A stretch of DNA of 64,000 nucleotides. Origin: CAWBAT01 sp963810905. GTDB taxonomy: Bacteria > Acidobacteriota > Terriglobia > Versatilivoradales > Versatilivoraceae. Under the pieces are notes generated by a model, which made no database searches, was not told the DNA's origin, and was given only the letters and a program-made list of their open reading frames with translations. The DNA is taken from NCBI GenBank assembly GCA_963810905.1, contig CAWEPG010000002.1, forward strand, positions 806,001-870,000, given 5' to 3'. A program made the position numbers and the translations under genes. Shown here piece after piece: positions 36,476 through 45,039 of the stretch. Each line of letters begins with the position of its first letter. Within the stretch, counting starts at the first letter, position 1.

Positions 36476-38467
36476 ATGGAACTGATCGCAGAACTTAAGT
36501 TCTACGGATTCGCTCTCAGTGCTGCACTGCAATTCTCACTCCTTACTCTGGTCAAGCGCAATCGAAGGCTCGAAAGGTTGGAGAGGGTCTTCTTCGCATT
36601 GATTGCCTCTTTCTTCGTCTGGAACTTCTCAAACTTCCTGTTGCTTCTTTTCAAAAAGACGGCCAACCCCTTGAGTGAGTTCCTCTTGGATTTGGTGGTG
36701 GCGCCTCTGGCTTTCTGTACTTTCGCCCTTCTTCCTTCGTTGCTTCTCCATTTTCATCTCCTTTTTCAACGCCGGGTTTTAACCTCACCCATCCTTAAGG
36801 TCACAAAATTCTCAGAGACGATTCTTTATGCGCCGCTCCTGTTCTTGCCCTTTGCCCTATGGAATTTTGTCGCTTCTTATATCCCGCAGTCTTCAGTCCT
36901 GGCTGGTTCTATTTATGTGCAACCTTATGCGGGCTGGTTTTGTTTTGCGTTGATTGCCTCGACGGGTATTGAATTAAAGATCTTATTCCAGATCAAGACC
37001 CGCGAAGAGCGTATCCTGTTCACGGTTTTAACCCTCATTTTTCTATCGGTGGCCTACCTCTTTTTTTATGCCTATTTCATCTCTGACTTCAATGTCCAAC
37101 TTCAAACCGGCGGAACATTTGAAGCCATTTTAATGCTTTGGTCTATCTTGCCAAGCGGCCTATTGGGTTATTACGTCTTCCGCCACAGCTTCTTGGAAAT
37201 CGCTGTCCAAAGAGGCATCGGATTCCCCATTGCCGCGGCTTTCCTTTTGTTGATCTACTTAATTAGCGTTCGTTGGTTAAGAGACTTGATGACGTTCAAT
37301 CAGTTGCCGGAGGGATTGGCAGAAGCAATCCTGATCCTAGTTCTGTTCCCATTGTTGCAGCCGTTGACGCGCTGGATAGACTTGTTTTTCGATCGACTTT
37401 TTTCACGCGAGATTTCTAAGTTTGAACGAATGGCAAAACGGGTGGAGGAAATATCGAGGTCCAAGATGGAGATCCAAGAGCTTCTGCCCCTGATAGAAGA
37501 TTTACTGCAACAGGAACTGGACCTCAAGAATCCCCGACTCAGTCTTGAATCAAAACCGTTAGGGTCAAGCGAATGGGTCAGTGAGGATAACGGAATGACT
37601 GCATATGCAGATGAGGTTCTACGCTTGAAAGGAAAAGGAATTAGCGGGAAGATACAGATTGAGGAAGACCCTGAAAAGCTCAATAGCGAACAACAAGCCG
37701 GTCTTAGGTACCTCATGCCGCAAATTGCCGCAGCCATTGAATCCTGCCAGCTCTTGGAGGGCAAGATTCGCTTGGAACGTGAATTGGCCGAGCATTCCAA
37801 AATGGCCAGCTTGGGGCAAATGGCGGCATCCATTGCTCACAATATCAAGAATCCCTTGAGTTCTATCAAAACGATTGTACAGCTGATGCAGGAAGACGGG
37901 GAGCTCGCGGAGAAATACAGCCGGGATCTATCCTTGATCAATAGTGAAATCGATCGTTTGACCTCCAGTGTCACTCAATTACTCAAATTTTCGAAACCTG
38001 CTATTCTCTCAAACACCGGCGTAGATTTAGCGGAAGTCTTGGAGAAGGTTGTCAGAATATTTACTCCTGACGCAGACCAAAGAGAAATAAAACTGGATTT
38101 ATTTCTGGCCGAGCGCCCTTTAAGGGTCAAAGGAAACGATGAAGTCCTGGTAGAACTTTTCCAAAATCTGATCGTCAATGCGCTGGAGGCAACACCGGAT
38201 CGAAGCCGAGTAACCATCAAGGGAGAGGTTGTGAGGAATCAAAAGCAACCCGTGGTCTTGGTCCAGGTGGAGGACGAGGGCCAAGGGATTCGCCCCGAGA
38301 TTTTGAAACAAATCTTCAAACCATTTTTTACCACTAAGCAAAAAGGGACAGGGTTGGGTCTGTCCGTGGTGCAACGTCGAGTCTTAGACCTGGGGGGAAA
38401 TATTGAATGTTTGAGTCCGATTTCCCATCGTGGCGGAACGCGTTTTGAGGTGCGATTGCCTCTCTGA
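36476..38467 (+). CDS. NtrB-type membrane histidine kinase
   Basis: This sensor kinase of about 663 residues starts at ATG 36476, since upstream residues look non-coding. The N-terminal 290 residues hold about seven to eight membrane segments, in the style of 7TM or MASE-like input domains. A linker of coiled-coil and GAF-like character precedes the HisKA box with phosphoacceptor His in ASIAHNIKNPLSSIKT. HATPase_c has the N box LFQNLIVNALEATP, G1 VEDEGQGI and G2 GTGLGLSVV. It pairs with the sigma-54 response regulator 151 bases downstream. The signal sensed is unknown. Confidence 0.9.
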   Translation: MELIAELKFYGFALSAALQFSLLTLVKRNRRLERLERVFFALIASFFVWNFSNFLLLLFKKTANPLSEFLLDLVVAPLAFCTFALLPSLLLHFHLLFQRRVLTSPILKVTKFSETILYAPLLFLPFALWNFVASYIPQSSVLAGSIYVQPYAGWFCFALIASTGIELKILFQIKTREERILFTVLTLIFLSVAYLFFYAYFISDFNVQLQTGGTFEAILMLWSILPSGLLGYYVFRHSFLEIAVQRGIGFPIAAAFLLLIYLISVRWLRDLMTFNQLPEGLAEAILILVLFPLLQPLTRWIDLFFDRLFSREISKFERMAKRVEEISRSKMEIQELLPLIEDLLQQELDLKNPRLSLESKPLGSSEWVSEDNGMTAYADEVLRLKGKGISGKIQIEEDPEKLNSEQQAGLRYLMPQIAAAIESCQLLEGKIRLERELAEHSKMASLGQMAASIAHNIKNPLSSIKTIVQLMQEDGELAEKYSRDLSLINSEIDRLTSSVTQLLKFSKPAILSNTGVDLAEVLEKVVRIFTPDADQREIKLDLFLAERPLRVKGNDEVLVELFQNLIVNALEATPDRSRVTIKGEVVRNQKQPVVLVQVEDEGQGIRPEILKQIFKPFFTTKQKGTGLGLSVVQRRVLDLGGNIECLSPISHRGGTRFEVRLPL

Positions 38468-38507
38468 GAGGCATTGAAAATGGGATGGAGACGATTTCGA
38501 GCTTTAA

Positions 38508-38533
38508 TAACATGTGAACAAGAACACATGTTA
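38508..38533. promoter_or_regulatory. 9-bp perfect inverted repeat between kinase and regulator
   Basis: TAACATGTG (38508-38516) and CACATGTTA (38525-38533) flank the 8-base spacer AACAAGAA. It lies 86 bases before the regulator start and 41 after the kinase stop, and lacks a following T tract. A dimeric regulator binding site is likely, possibly for the NtrC-like protein itself; this is inference. Confidence 0.4.
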
Positions 38534-38618
38534 CCTCTTAGCCGGTGGGCCCAGGGATGCGAGAACTTTTTGCCTCAGGAATGCCTGTACTGTTTGCGCC
38601 AGTACCTTCGAGGGTGCC

Positions 38619-40016
38619 ATGCTCAAGATCTTGATTGTTGATGATGAGGAAGCGGCACGTTACGGTATCCGTCGTGTCCTTGAGAACAAATCGACGGAAA
38701 TATTGGAGGCCTCCAGCGCCGAACAAGCCCGGGATGTCATCAAAAACCGTCGTCCCCATATTATGCTCACCGACATCAATATGCCGGGTGAAGACGGTCT
38801 ATCTTTGCTCCGAAGCTTGAAAGATGACCCTCAGAAGCCGCTGGCTCTCATGGTTACGGCATTTGGAAGCGTCAAAGTAGCTGTCGAAGCCATGAAAGCA
38901 GGGGCTTACGACTATGTCGTGAAACCATTCGAAATTGATGAGCTGCGATTTGTTGTCATCAGGGCCATGGAAAGGGTCAAGCTTGAAATTGAGAATCAAC
39001 AGCTCAAAAAGCAAATCCTTTCTGAGGGTAATTTCGGACGAATGGTTGGGAATTGTGCCCGGATGCAGCAACTTTTTGAGACGGCAAATCAAGTGGCATC
39101 AAGTGATGTGACTGTTCTGATCTACGGTGAAAGTGGCACTGGAAAGGAGTTACTCGCAAAGGAAATACATGATCGCAGCCCGAGGAAAAAAGGACCTTTT
39201 GTCGCGGTTAATTGTGCCGCGCTTCCAGACACGCTGATCGAAAGTGAGCTGTTTGGACATGAGCGGGGAGCCTTCACCGGTGCCCAGGACTTAAGAAAAG
39301 GGAAATTTGAGTTGGCTCACGGAGGAACCATCTTCCTCGACGAAATTGGAGATATGAATCCGCTCACTCAGGCTAAAGTTCTCCGCGCCCTTGAAGAGAG
39401 AAAAATCGAGCGGCTCGGAGGAAACCAGTCCATTCCGGTCGATGTGCGAATTATTAGCGCGACGCATAAGAATCTGACAACGGAGGTTGACGACGGAAAA
39501 TTTCGCCAGGACCTTTTTTACCGTTTGAAAGTTCTCACACTTGAGATTCCACCTTTGCGGGAACGGCGGGAGGATTTGCCGCTTCTGATCCAGACCTATC
39601 TCGATATGTATTCGGCACGGCACAAAAAGGACACGATCCGCCTGACCCCAGAGTCTTTGGAGTGCTTGAAGAAGTATGATTGGCCTGGCAATGTCCGTGA
39701 ACTCAGAAATGTCATTGAGGGATGTGTTGTTTTGAACCGGTCGGGGAAAATCGAAGCAGCCGATTTGCCACAAGAACTCTTGAAGAGCAGACCCAATCAA
39801 AAACCGAAGGGAGCTTTGGACAAGGATCACCCCGGTGTCGAAGGGCTCTTTGCGTTACCCTATAAAGAAGCGAAACATGAGTTTGAGGGACGCTATATAA
39901 CCGCACGGCTTCAGGAGAATCAGGGAAATATTAGTCGCACGGCGGCACAGGTTGGCCTGCACCGCCAAAGTCTGCAGCAGAAATTGCGCGAACTCGGAAT
40001 TCACAGAGGAGAATGA
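38619..40016 (+). CDS. Sigma-54-dependent response regulator, NtrC/AtoC type
   Basis: This 465-residue protein starts at ATG 38619, directly at the receiver domain, although the frame is open to 38514. The receiver has acidic residues DDEE at 8-11 and the phosphorylated Asp52 in MLTDINMPG. The AAA+ domain has Walker A GESGTGKELLAKE, the sigma-54 contact loop GAFTGA and Walker B IFLDEIGDM. A Fis-type helix-turn-helix closes the protein (ISRTAAQVGLHRQSLQQKL). It activates RNA polymerase with sigma-54. It overlaps the following TPR gene by 4 bases, hinting that the downstream genes are functionally linked. Confidence 0.94.
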   Translation: MLKILIVDDEEAARYGIRRVLENKSTEILEASSAEQARDVIKNRRPHIMLTDINMPGEDGLSLLRSLKDDPQKPLALMVTAFGSVKVAVEAMKAGAYDYVVKPFEIDELRFVVIRAMERVKLEIENQQLKKQILSEGNFGRMVGNCARMQQLFETANQVASSDVTVLIYGESGTGKELLAKEIHDRSPRKKGPFVAVNCAALPDTLIESELFGHERGAFTGAQDLRKGKFELAHGGTIFLDEIGDMNPLTQAKVLRALEERKIERLGGNQSIPVDVRIISATHKNLTTEVDDGKFRQDLFYRLKVLTLEIPPLRERREDLPLLIQTYLDMYSARHKKDTIRLTPESLECLKKYDWPGNVRELRNVIEGCVVLNRSGKIEAADLPQELLKSRPNQKPKGALDKDHPGVEGLFALPYKEAKHEFEGRYITARLQENQGNISRTAAQVGLHRQSLQQKLRELGIHRGE

Positions 40017-41185
40017 TATTGAGCAATTGTCATTGTCTTCGAAGAAATCCGATCGTTTGCTTGAGTGCCCTCTTCTGTTGCTGGCTCTACTCGAGCCAGC
40101 TCGTCGCCGATTCCCATCCTTTCGAGATGACTCCCGAGACGGCCCAGATTCTGCGAAAGGGACTCAATAGGATGTACCATTACGACCTGAAAGAGGCTGA
40201 CAACCTTTTTGACGATCTTATTCGGCGCTTCCCGGACCACCCGATTGGTTATATGCATAAGGCTGAGCTGGTTTGGTGGAGAGCTTTGATGGACACCAAG
40301 GATGAAGGGCTCAAAGAAACGTTTCGCCGTTTTCATGAACAAGCTTTGCTCAAAGGGGAAGAAAGCTTGGGCCGAAATCCCAAAGATTTCTATGCCCTGC
40401 TTTACCTCGCTGGGGCCTATGGCAATCAGACGAGATTTAACGTTTATATTTCTAAGAGCTATTTTGGCGCCATGTCATCAGGCCTAAAAGGCTACAAATA
40501 TATTAAGTCGGCTCACAGCCTCAGACCGAGCTATGTCGATTGTATGATCGGTTTGGGCACATATAACTATTTTGCGGGCTCTGTTCCTCTGGTCATAAAA
40601 CCCTTCGTCGGAATGTTCAGTGCTCCAGGAAATAAAACCGAAGGCATTAAGCAACTAGAACAAGTGGCAGCAAAAGGTGAGTTCGGCCAAATTGAAGCTA
40701 GAACTGTGCTGCTCGGCGTTTATTTGAACGAAAAAAGATGGGTGGAATATCGAAAAATCTTAAGGCAATTGATCGCAGAGTTTCCTTCAAATCCTGTCTT
40801 TTATGCGTGGCTAGCGGCTCCTTCCATGACGCAAAAGCGATGGGATGAGGGGATCCAGCAGTTTTCAGAATTGATTGATCAAACCAGCTCCAGCAGCGAG
40901 CGGGCAGGCCAGGGTTACGCTCTTTACCAAAAGGGGCGTCTCGAACTCGAGAAGGGAGATCAAGCAAGCGCAATTAAGAGCTTCAGCCGGATACTCGATT
41001 TGCAATCGAATGACGATAATTTGCTTGCCCGTACTTTCTTATTGCGGGCTTATGCCAATGATCTCTTAAGAAACCGGGATTCGGCTTTGGCAGACTATCG
41101 TGCAACGCTTGGTCTGCCCAATGTGGAAGACACGCATCGAAAAGCTCAACAATTCTTGACCAGCCCCTACCTTGGACCACACTAG
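40013..41185 (+). CDS. TPR-repeat secreted protein
   Basis: This 390-residue protein has an N-terminal signal sequence (about 1-30, ending SSQLVADS). The mature part is helical with several TPR-like units, for example LNRMYHYDLKEADNLFDDLI, AHSLRPSYVDCMIGLGTYNYF and the C-terminal GYALYQKGRLELEKGDQASA. It likely scaffolds interactions in the periplasm or at the outer membrane. Its ATG overlaps the stop of the response regulator gene (ATGA), so it is probably translated from the same mRNA. Exact function is unknown. Confidence 0.78.
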   Translation: MILSNCHCLRRNPIVCLSALFCCWLYSSQLVADSHPFEMTPETAQILRKGLNRMYHYDLKEADNLFDDLIRRFPDHPIGYMHKAELVWWRALMDTKDEGLKETFRRFHEQALLKGEESLGRNPKDFYALLYLAGAYGNQTRFNVYISKSYFGAMSSGLKGYKYIKSAHSLRPSYVDCMIGLGTYNYFAGSVPLVIKPFVGMFSAPGNKTEGIKQLEQVAAKGEFGQIEARTVLLGVYLNEKRWVEYRKILRQLIAEFPSNPVFYAWLAAPSMTQKRWDEGIQQFSELIDQTSSSSERAGQGYALYQKGRLELEKGDQASAIKSFSRILDLQSNDDNLLARTFLLRAYANDLLRNRDSALADYRATLGLPNVEDTHRKAQQFLTSPYLGPH

Positions 41186-41298
41186 AAATTGCCTTCTGAA
41201 GTTTGCTGACAGACTAAATCTAGAAGATACTGGGGGAAGTTATTCAGTTTACTTCACAATCGCCAGAAGAACGGCTCCCTCCTTTCTCCAAAGGTGTC

Positions 41299-42162
41299 AT
41301 GATCTACAACCCTCTTGCCGGTGGATTGCGGAAGGGGAGCGGAAAAGTCGAGTTCATTAAGAACGCCTTCAGAGCGCAAGGAATTGAGTTAGAGTTACTT
41401 CCTACTCGAGCACCGGGGGACGCAACAATTCTGGCAAGTGGACTTGTTGAGTCCAAATGCCAACTCGTTGTGGCTTGTGGGGGTGATGGCACAATTAATG
41501 AAATCATTTGCGGAATGGCTGGGAGCCACGTGCCCCTCATGATTTTCCCGGGCGGCACGGCCAATGTGCTGGCCAATCAGATCGGTTTGCCCAAAGATCT
41601 TGGTCACTGTGTCCAGTTGCTTCGAACAGGAAGGCTGCGTCGAATTTCGCTGGGGAAAGCCGGCGCTCGCCACTTTGCCGTAATGGCAGGCATCGGTGTT
41701 GACGCCGGAGTAGTCGAGGCAGTGGATCCCGATTTGAAGCGGAAAATTGGACAAGGAGCTTTCTGGCTGGCAGGGTTTCAGCAACTTGCCCGATATCATT
41801 TTCTTCCCTTTGAAATACAAGTGGACGGGCACTCTCATTCTTGTACATTTGCGATCATCAGCAAGTCTAAATGGTACGCCAGCCGGTTTCAACTCACCCC
41901 TCGCGCCAGTTTGTTTTCTGATACTTTTGAAATCTGCTTGTTCCACAGCATGAACCGCTGGCGGTACCTCACCTATTTGCTATATTCGAGTTTTAGCAAA
42001 CATGAGTCTCTGAAGGATGTGACGATTCTTCAAGGAAAGGAGATCAAGGCAGTTGGACCAGACCAGGTCATGGTTCAGGTGGATGGGGAGCTGATTGGAA
42101 ATTTACCCCAGGAGTTCGAAATTCAGGAGGATGCGCTCACATTAGTTTTCCCTAGGGACTAA
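41299..42162 (+). CDS. Diacylglycerol/sphingosine kinase-type lipid kinase (YegS/DagK family)
   Basis: This 287-residue protein of the DAGK_cat fold phosphorylates a lipid, such as diacylglycerol or phosphatidylglycerol, using ATP. Visible are the start IYNPLAGGLRKG, the nucleotide loop CGGDGTINEII, FPGGTANVLANQI, and the C-terminal beta domain with QVDGELIGNLPQEF. The start at ATG 41299 begins exactly at the family N-terminus, without a clear ribosome site. It sits between the TPR protein gene and an alkaline-phosphatase-fold protein on the same strand, suggesting a lipid or envelope-related set. Confidence 0.88.
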   Translation: MIYNPLAGGLRKGSGKVEFIKNAFRAQGIELELLPTRAPGDATILASGLVESKCQLVVACGGDGTINEIICGMAGSHVPLMIFPGGTANVLANQIGLPKDLGHCVQLLRTGRLRRISLGKAGARHFAVMAGIGVDAGVVEAVDPDLKRKIGQGAFWLAGFQQLARYHFLPFEIQVDGHSHSCTFAIISKSKWYASRFQLTPRASLFSDTFEICLFHSMNRWRYLTYLLYSSFSKHESLKDVTILQGKEIKAVGPDQVMVQVDGELIGNLPQEFEIQEDALTLVFPRD

Positions 42163-42185
42163 CAGGAGCAAATATTAAATCTCAA

Positions 42186-43673
42186 ATGAAGCGGAAAATA
42201 TCGTTTTTCTTAATGGCCGTCTTTTTATTGTGGGTAACCTTGGCAATCGCGAGGTGGGGGCAGCCTTTCCCTTGGCAGGTCATTCTTACCGATCGAATCG
42301 ATCGCAACCAGGACGGAAGCATTGATTGCTGGCGTCTTAAGGATACCAAGAGCGGGGTAACCATCATTGAAAATGACACCAACTCTGATGGCCGTGTGGA
42401 CCAAATCCAGTGGGGGAATCCCGATGGAAGAGTTGTCAACCTCTCCGACACCGCAACAAGTGAGACAAGGCGAAAGAAGCTGATCGTTTGTCTCGACGGG
42501 GTCCCTTATGAGGATATGGCATATCTATGGGATCAAGGGTATTTTCGCGAATTTTCCCGGCCCGGTAAGCTCATTAGCGTATTCCCTTCTTTGAGCGACG
42601 TCGCCATAACCAGTGTTTTGCACACAGCACCTGTACCCGGTTATGAGAATCTTTATTTTGACATTGCCAAAAACAAAATAGGCGGTGGTGCATTCAGCAC
42701 GGTATCCAAAGTTCGGATGCCGTATCTTGACGCTCTCGATTATGACGAACCAGGTATCTTTAAAGGGTTGGCTTATATTCTCCCCCTCAAGACGTATCAT
42801 GCCGATTTAGGCCGATTCTCCAAAAGGCTCGCTGAGAAAGAGTTCCTGACTTTCAAATCACACATCTGCTCTACCGATGCCATCTGTCATATTCTGACTC
42901 GAGAGGAATTCCTGAAATTCATGGTCGAAACGGACCGCATGCTCAGGGAAATCTTTGTTCGTTATCAGGGCAACCTAGACTTTTTGGTTTTTTCAGACCA
43001 TGGCAATAGCCACGTCACAAATCATCGCGTGGACCTGGATGGATACCTGGCCCAGTTCGGTTTTCGAATCGAGTCTTCTATTCGAGATGAATGGAGTGTG
43101 GCGATTCCAAAGTTCGGCCTCGTGGGAGCGATGCCGGTATATTCGCAGAGCCAAAATACGAAGAGACTGAGCCAGATCTTGGCCGATTCCGAAGCAGTCG
43201 ATTTCGTTGCTTACCTGGATGATGGGAAAGTGCGCCTGTTATCTTCGAAAGGGGAAGCTCTGATCCGTGCGTCTGATGAAGGAAATCGGCTACGGTATGA
43301 AGCACTCAAAGGAGACCCTCTTGACCTCAATCCTATAATCGCGCAAATGACACAGCGCGGAGTAATCGAATCCGATGGGTATGCCTCACGTGAAAATTGG
43401 TTTTCCTACACGGCAGAACATGAATACGCGGATGCCGTGAACGCCCTTTATTCCGGCGTCACGAACCATGTCACAAACCGGGCAAGCCTCATTGTCAGTT
43501 TCAAAGACGGTTATCATTATGGCAGCCCTTTCTTTAATAGTCTCGTAACCATGCGCTCGACTCATGGGAACCTGCACAAGAGCTCCATGACCGGATTTTA
43601 TATGCGTAACGGCCCGATACCACAAAAGGTCATGGCTGCCCGAGACCTTTTGAGAGAAGAAGCTGTACGGTGA
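42186..43673 (+). CDS. Alkaline phosphatase superfamily secreted protein
   Basis: This 495-residue protein has a single N-terminal hydrophobic segment (about 5-22). Residues 35-85 contain two EF-hand-like calcium loops (DRNQDGSIDCW and DTNSDGRVDQI). From about 98 the alkaline phosphatase/nucleotide pyrophosphatase fold begins: LIVCLDGVPYEDM (first metal ligand), FPSLSDVAITSVL (nucleophile region) and FSDHGNSHV (metal ligands Asp and His), then a late THGNLH. It probably hydrolyses phosphate or sulfate esters or transfers lipid head groups in the periplasm. Substrate is unknown. It begins 23 bases after the lipid kinase gene. Confidence 0.8.
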   Translation: MKRKISFFLMAVFLLWVTLAIARWGQPFPWQVILTDRIDRNQDGSIDCWRLKDTKSGVTIIENDTNSDGRVDQIQWGNPDGRVVNLSDTATSETRRKKLIVCLDGVPYEDMAYLWDQGYFREFSRPGKLISVFPSLSDVAITSVLHTAPVPGYENLYFDIAKNKIGGGAFSTVSKVRMPYLDALDYDEPGIFKGLAYILPLKTYHADLGRFSKRLAEKEFLTFKSHICSTDAICHILTREEFLKFMVETDRMLREIFVRYQGNLDFLVFSDHGNSHVTNHRVDLDGYLAQFGFRIESSIRDEWSVAIPKFGLVGAMPVYSQSQNTKRLSQILADSEAVDFVAYLDDGKVRLLSSKGEALIRASDEGNRLRYEALKGDPLDLNPIIAQMTQRGVIESDGYASRENWFSYTAEHEYADAVNALYSGVTNHVTNRASLIVSFKDGYHYGSPFFNSLVTMRSTHGNLHKSSMTGFYMRNGPIPQKVMAARDLLREEAVR

Positions 43674-44080
43674 AAAACTTTTTCACTCCACCGAGAATTC
43701 CTGGTGAGCATCTTCAGGTATAGCAAGCGCTTTCTTCGGCGCGTCGGCGAAACAGTCCTACCTGATGCCGCAGTGGGACGAGCTGTTTATCCTTCGGGTG
43801 GCGCAGACATGTGTCGTTGACATGTCCGTGTGATATAGGATGTTAGGGCAAACGGTCTAAAGCGAGAAGCTTCCTATCGTCCAGAAGGCAGAATCGCCAA
43901 CATGACCGATTCCTGGACTTTCGCTTTTCCACTTCCTATCTAATGGCGGGGTTCAGCCGCATGTATTCCGGTTTCTCCAATTCATTCTTCTCGCTCCAAA
44001 CATTAAACTCGTCCTTTTTATTCGCAGACATGTCAACGACACATGTCTGCGCCACCCGGAGATTGGATTGCAACTTAGTC
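43674..44080. other. Convergent intergenic region with long inverted repeat element
   Basis: This 407-base gap between convergent genes is largely filled by the element at 43795-44058. The rest shows no gene. Confidence 0.5.
43795..44058. mobile_element. MITE-like element with 32-bp perfect terminal inverted repeats
   Basis: Bases 43795-43826 are the exact reverse complement of 44027-44058. The repeat reads CGGGTGGCGCAGACATGTGT then CGTTGACATGTC, and itself holds a GACATGT/ACATGTC palindrome. About 200 bases without a gene lie between. Size and layout resemble a non-autonomous miniature transposable element or two dispersed-repeat copies facing each other. No clear target-site duplication was found. 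Confidence 0.55.
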
Positions 44081-44899
44081 TTAATCTGCTTTTAGCTTAA
44101 CGTCTGCAGTAAACCTTCTAAATTCACGAAACTCAACCAAGTTACGCGAACTCAATCGATTCTGGTTTTCCCGAATCACGACTTCCGCCGCTATGGGAAG
44201 AAAAAAGGACTGGTTTTCCAAACCGGCAATATCCCTATAACCATACTCAGTCGTAGTTTCTGAGTAGAGAATTGGAAAGTTTCTGGGGAGTTGGGCTGTA
44301 TGTTGACTGATCTTGAGAATGCTTCGATTTCGCGCATCTACCCATACCGTTCCCTGATAGGCCACCTTGAGGGAATGCGTGTGCTTGTAGGATAGTGTCC
44401 AGGCTGAGCTTTCCTTCGGCACTGAGAATCCAATGACTATGGTCTGAACCCCTCGGAATATCTCTTCGCGGTCTTTCCAAAATTTCGCCTGTGTTTCGGG
44501 AATGAAGAGTGAACGCAAGATACTGCCAAATTCCCCGATCGAGATCATATTACCAAGGGATTCAAAACGCTTAATAGCCGACCTTCCATTAATTTTAATG
44601 TTGGAGTAATTCTCCTGCCTTTGGTTATAACCTATTTCGGATTCCACAATATCCTGGCTCTGCCATTGATTGCCACCGTGAGGATCCTTATAGCGACGGG
44701 TGATCTGCTGGCAAACAAAATCTGGCAAATCGTCGGTGAATTGCAGCGCTTTCCTCCGGACATCGTTTAAGAAAGCATTCCATTCCGTGGTCTGACCTTC
44801 CGTCATGTTTGTTGCAAGGCGTGGTAGTTCCTGTGCAGACAATAAGAGGAAAGCGAACAGATTTATCTGTAGTATCGGACAGACAAACCGGAGTTTCAA
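44081..44899 (-). CDS. Secreted protein of unknown function
   Basis: The frame is open to 45061, but bases 44961-45009 are a dispersed repeat and encode nonsense there. I prefer a TTG start at 44899, which gives a signal sequence (LKLRFVCPILQINLFAFLLLSAQ) in a 272-residue protein; the start is uncertain. The mature part has ALQFTDDLPDFVCQQITRRY near its N-terminus, a pattern I associate with acidobacterial secreted hypotheticals, followed by a beta-rich body (GTVWVDARNRSILKIS). No catalytic motif is seen. It is last in the ccm-strand gene run and may not share its function. Confidence 0.68.
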   Translation of the reverse strand: MKLRFVCPILQINLFAFLLLSAQELPRLATNMTEGQTTEWNAFLNDVRRKALQFTDDLPDFVCQQITRRYKDPHGGNQWQSQDIVESEIGYNQRQENYSNIKINGRSAIKRFESLGNMISIGEFGSILRSLFIPETQAKFWKDREEIFRGVQTIVIGFSVPKESSAWTLSYKHTHSLKVAYQGTVWVDARNRSILKISQHTAQLPRNFPILYSETTTEYGYRDIAGLENQSFFLPIAAEVVIRENQNRLSSRNLVEFREFRRFTADVKLKAD

Positions 44900-44960
44900 A
44901 AACCCGGAATGAAAATGTCGAAGAATCTTGGTTTGAAGTCGCCGGTGTTGCAAGGGATCA

Positions 44961-45009
44961 GTTGTAGCCGGGGACGTTGGCCCCGGACAACAGGCCTGGA
45001 GGCCTGTTG
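44961..45009. repeat. Composite dispersed repeat, two adjacent hairpins
   Basis: The first half is the reverse orientation of the GTCCCCGGCTACA repeat (TTGTAGCCGGGGACGTTGGC). The second half is a perfect 9-bp hairpin CAACAGGCC-TGGA-GGCCTGTTG (44988-44996 with 45001-45009). Relatives lie at 6673, 53046 and 57734. Confidence 0.6.
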
Positions 45010-45039
45010 ATACTATCTTGCATGAACCAAAATAAAGAA

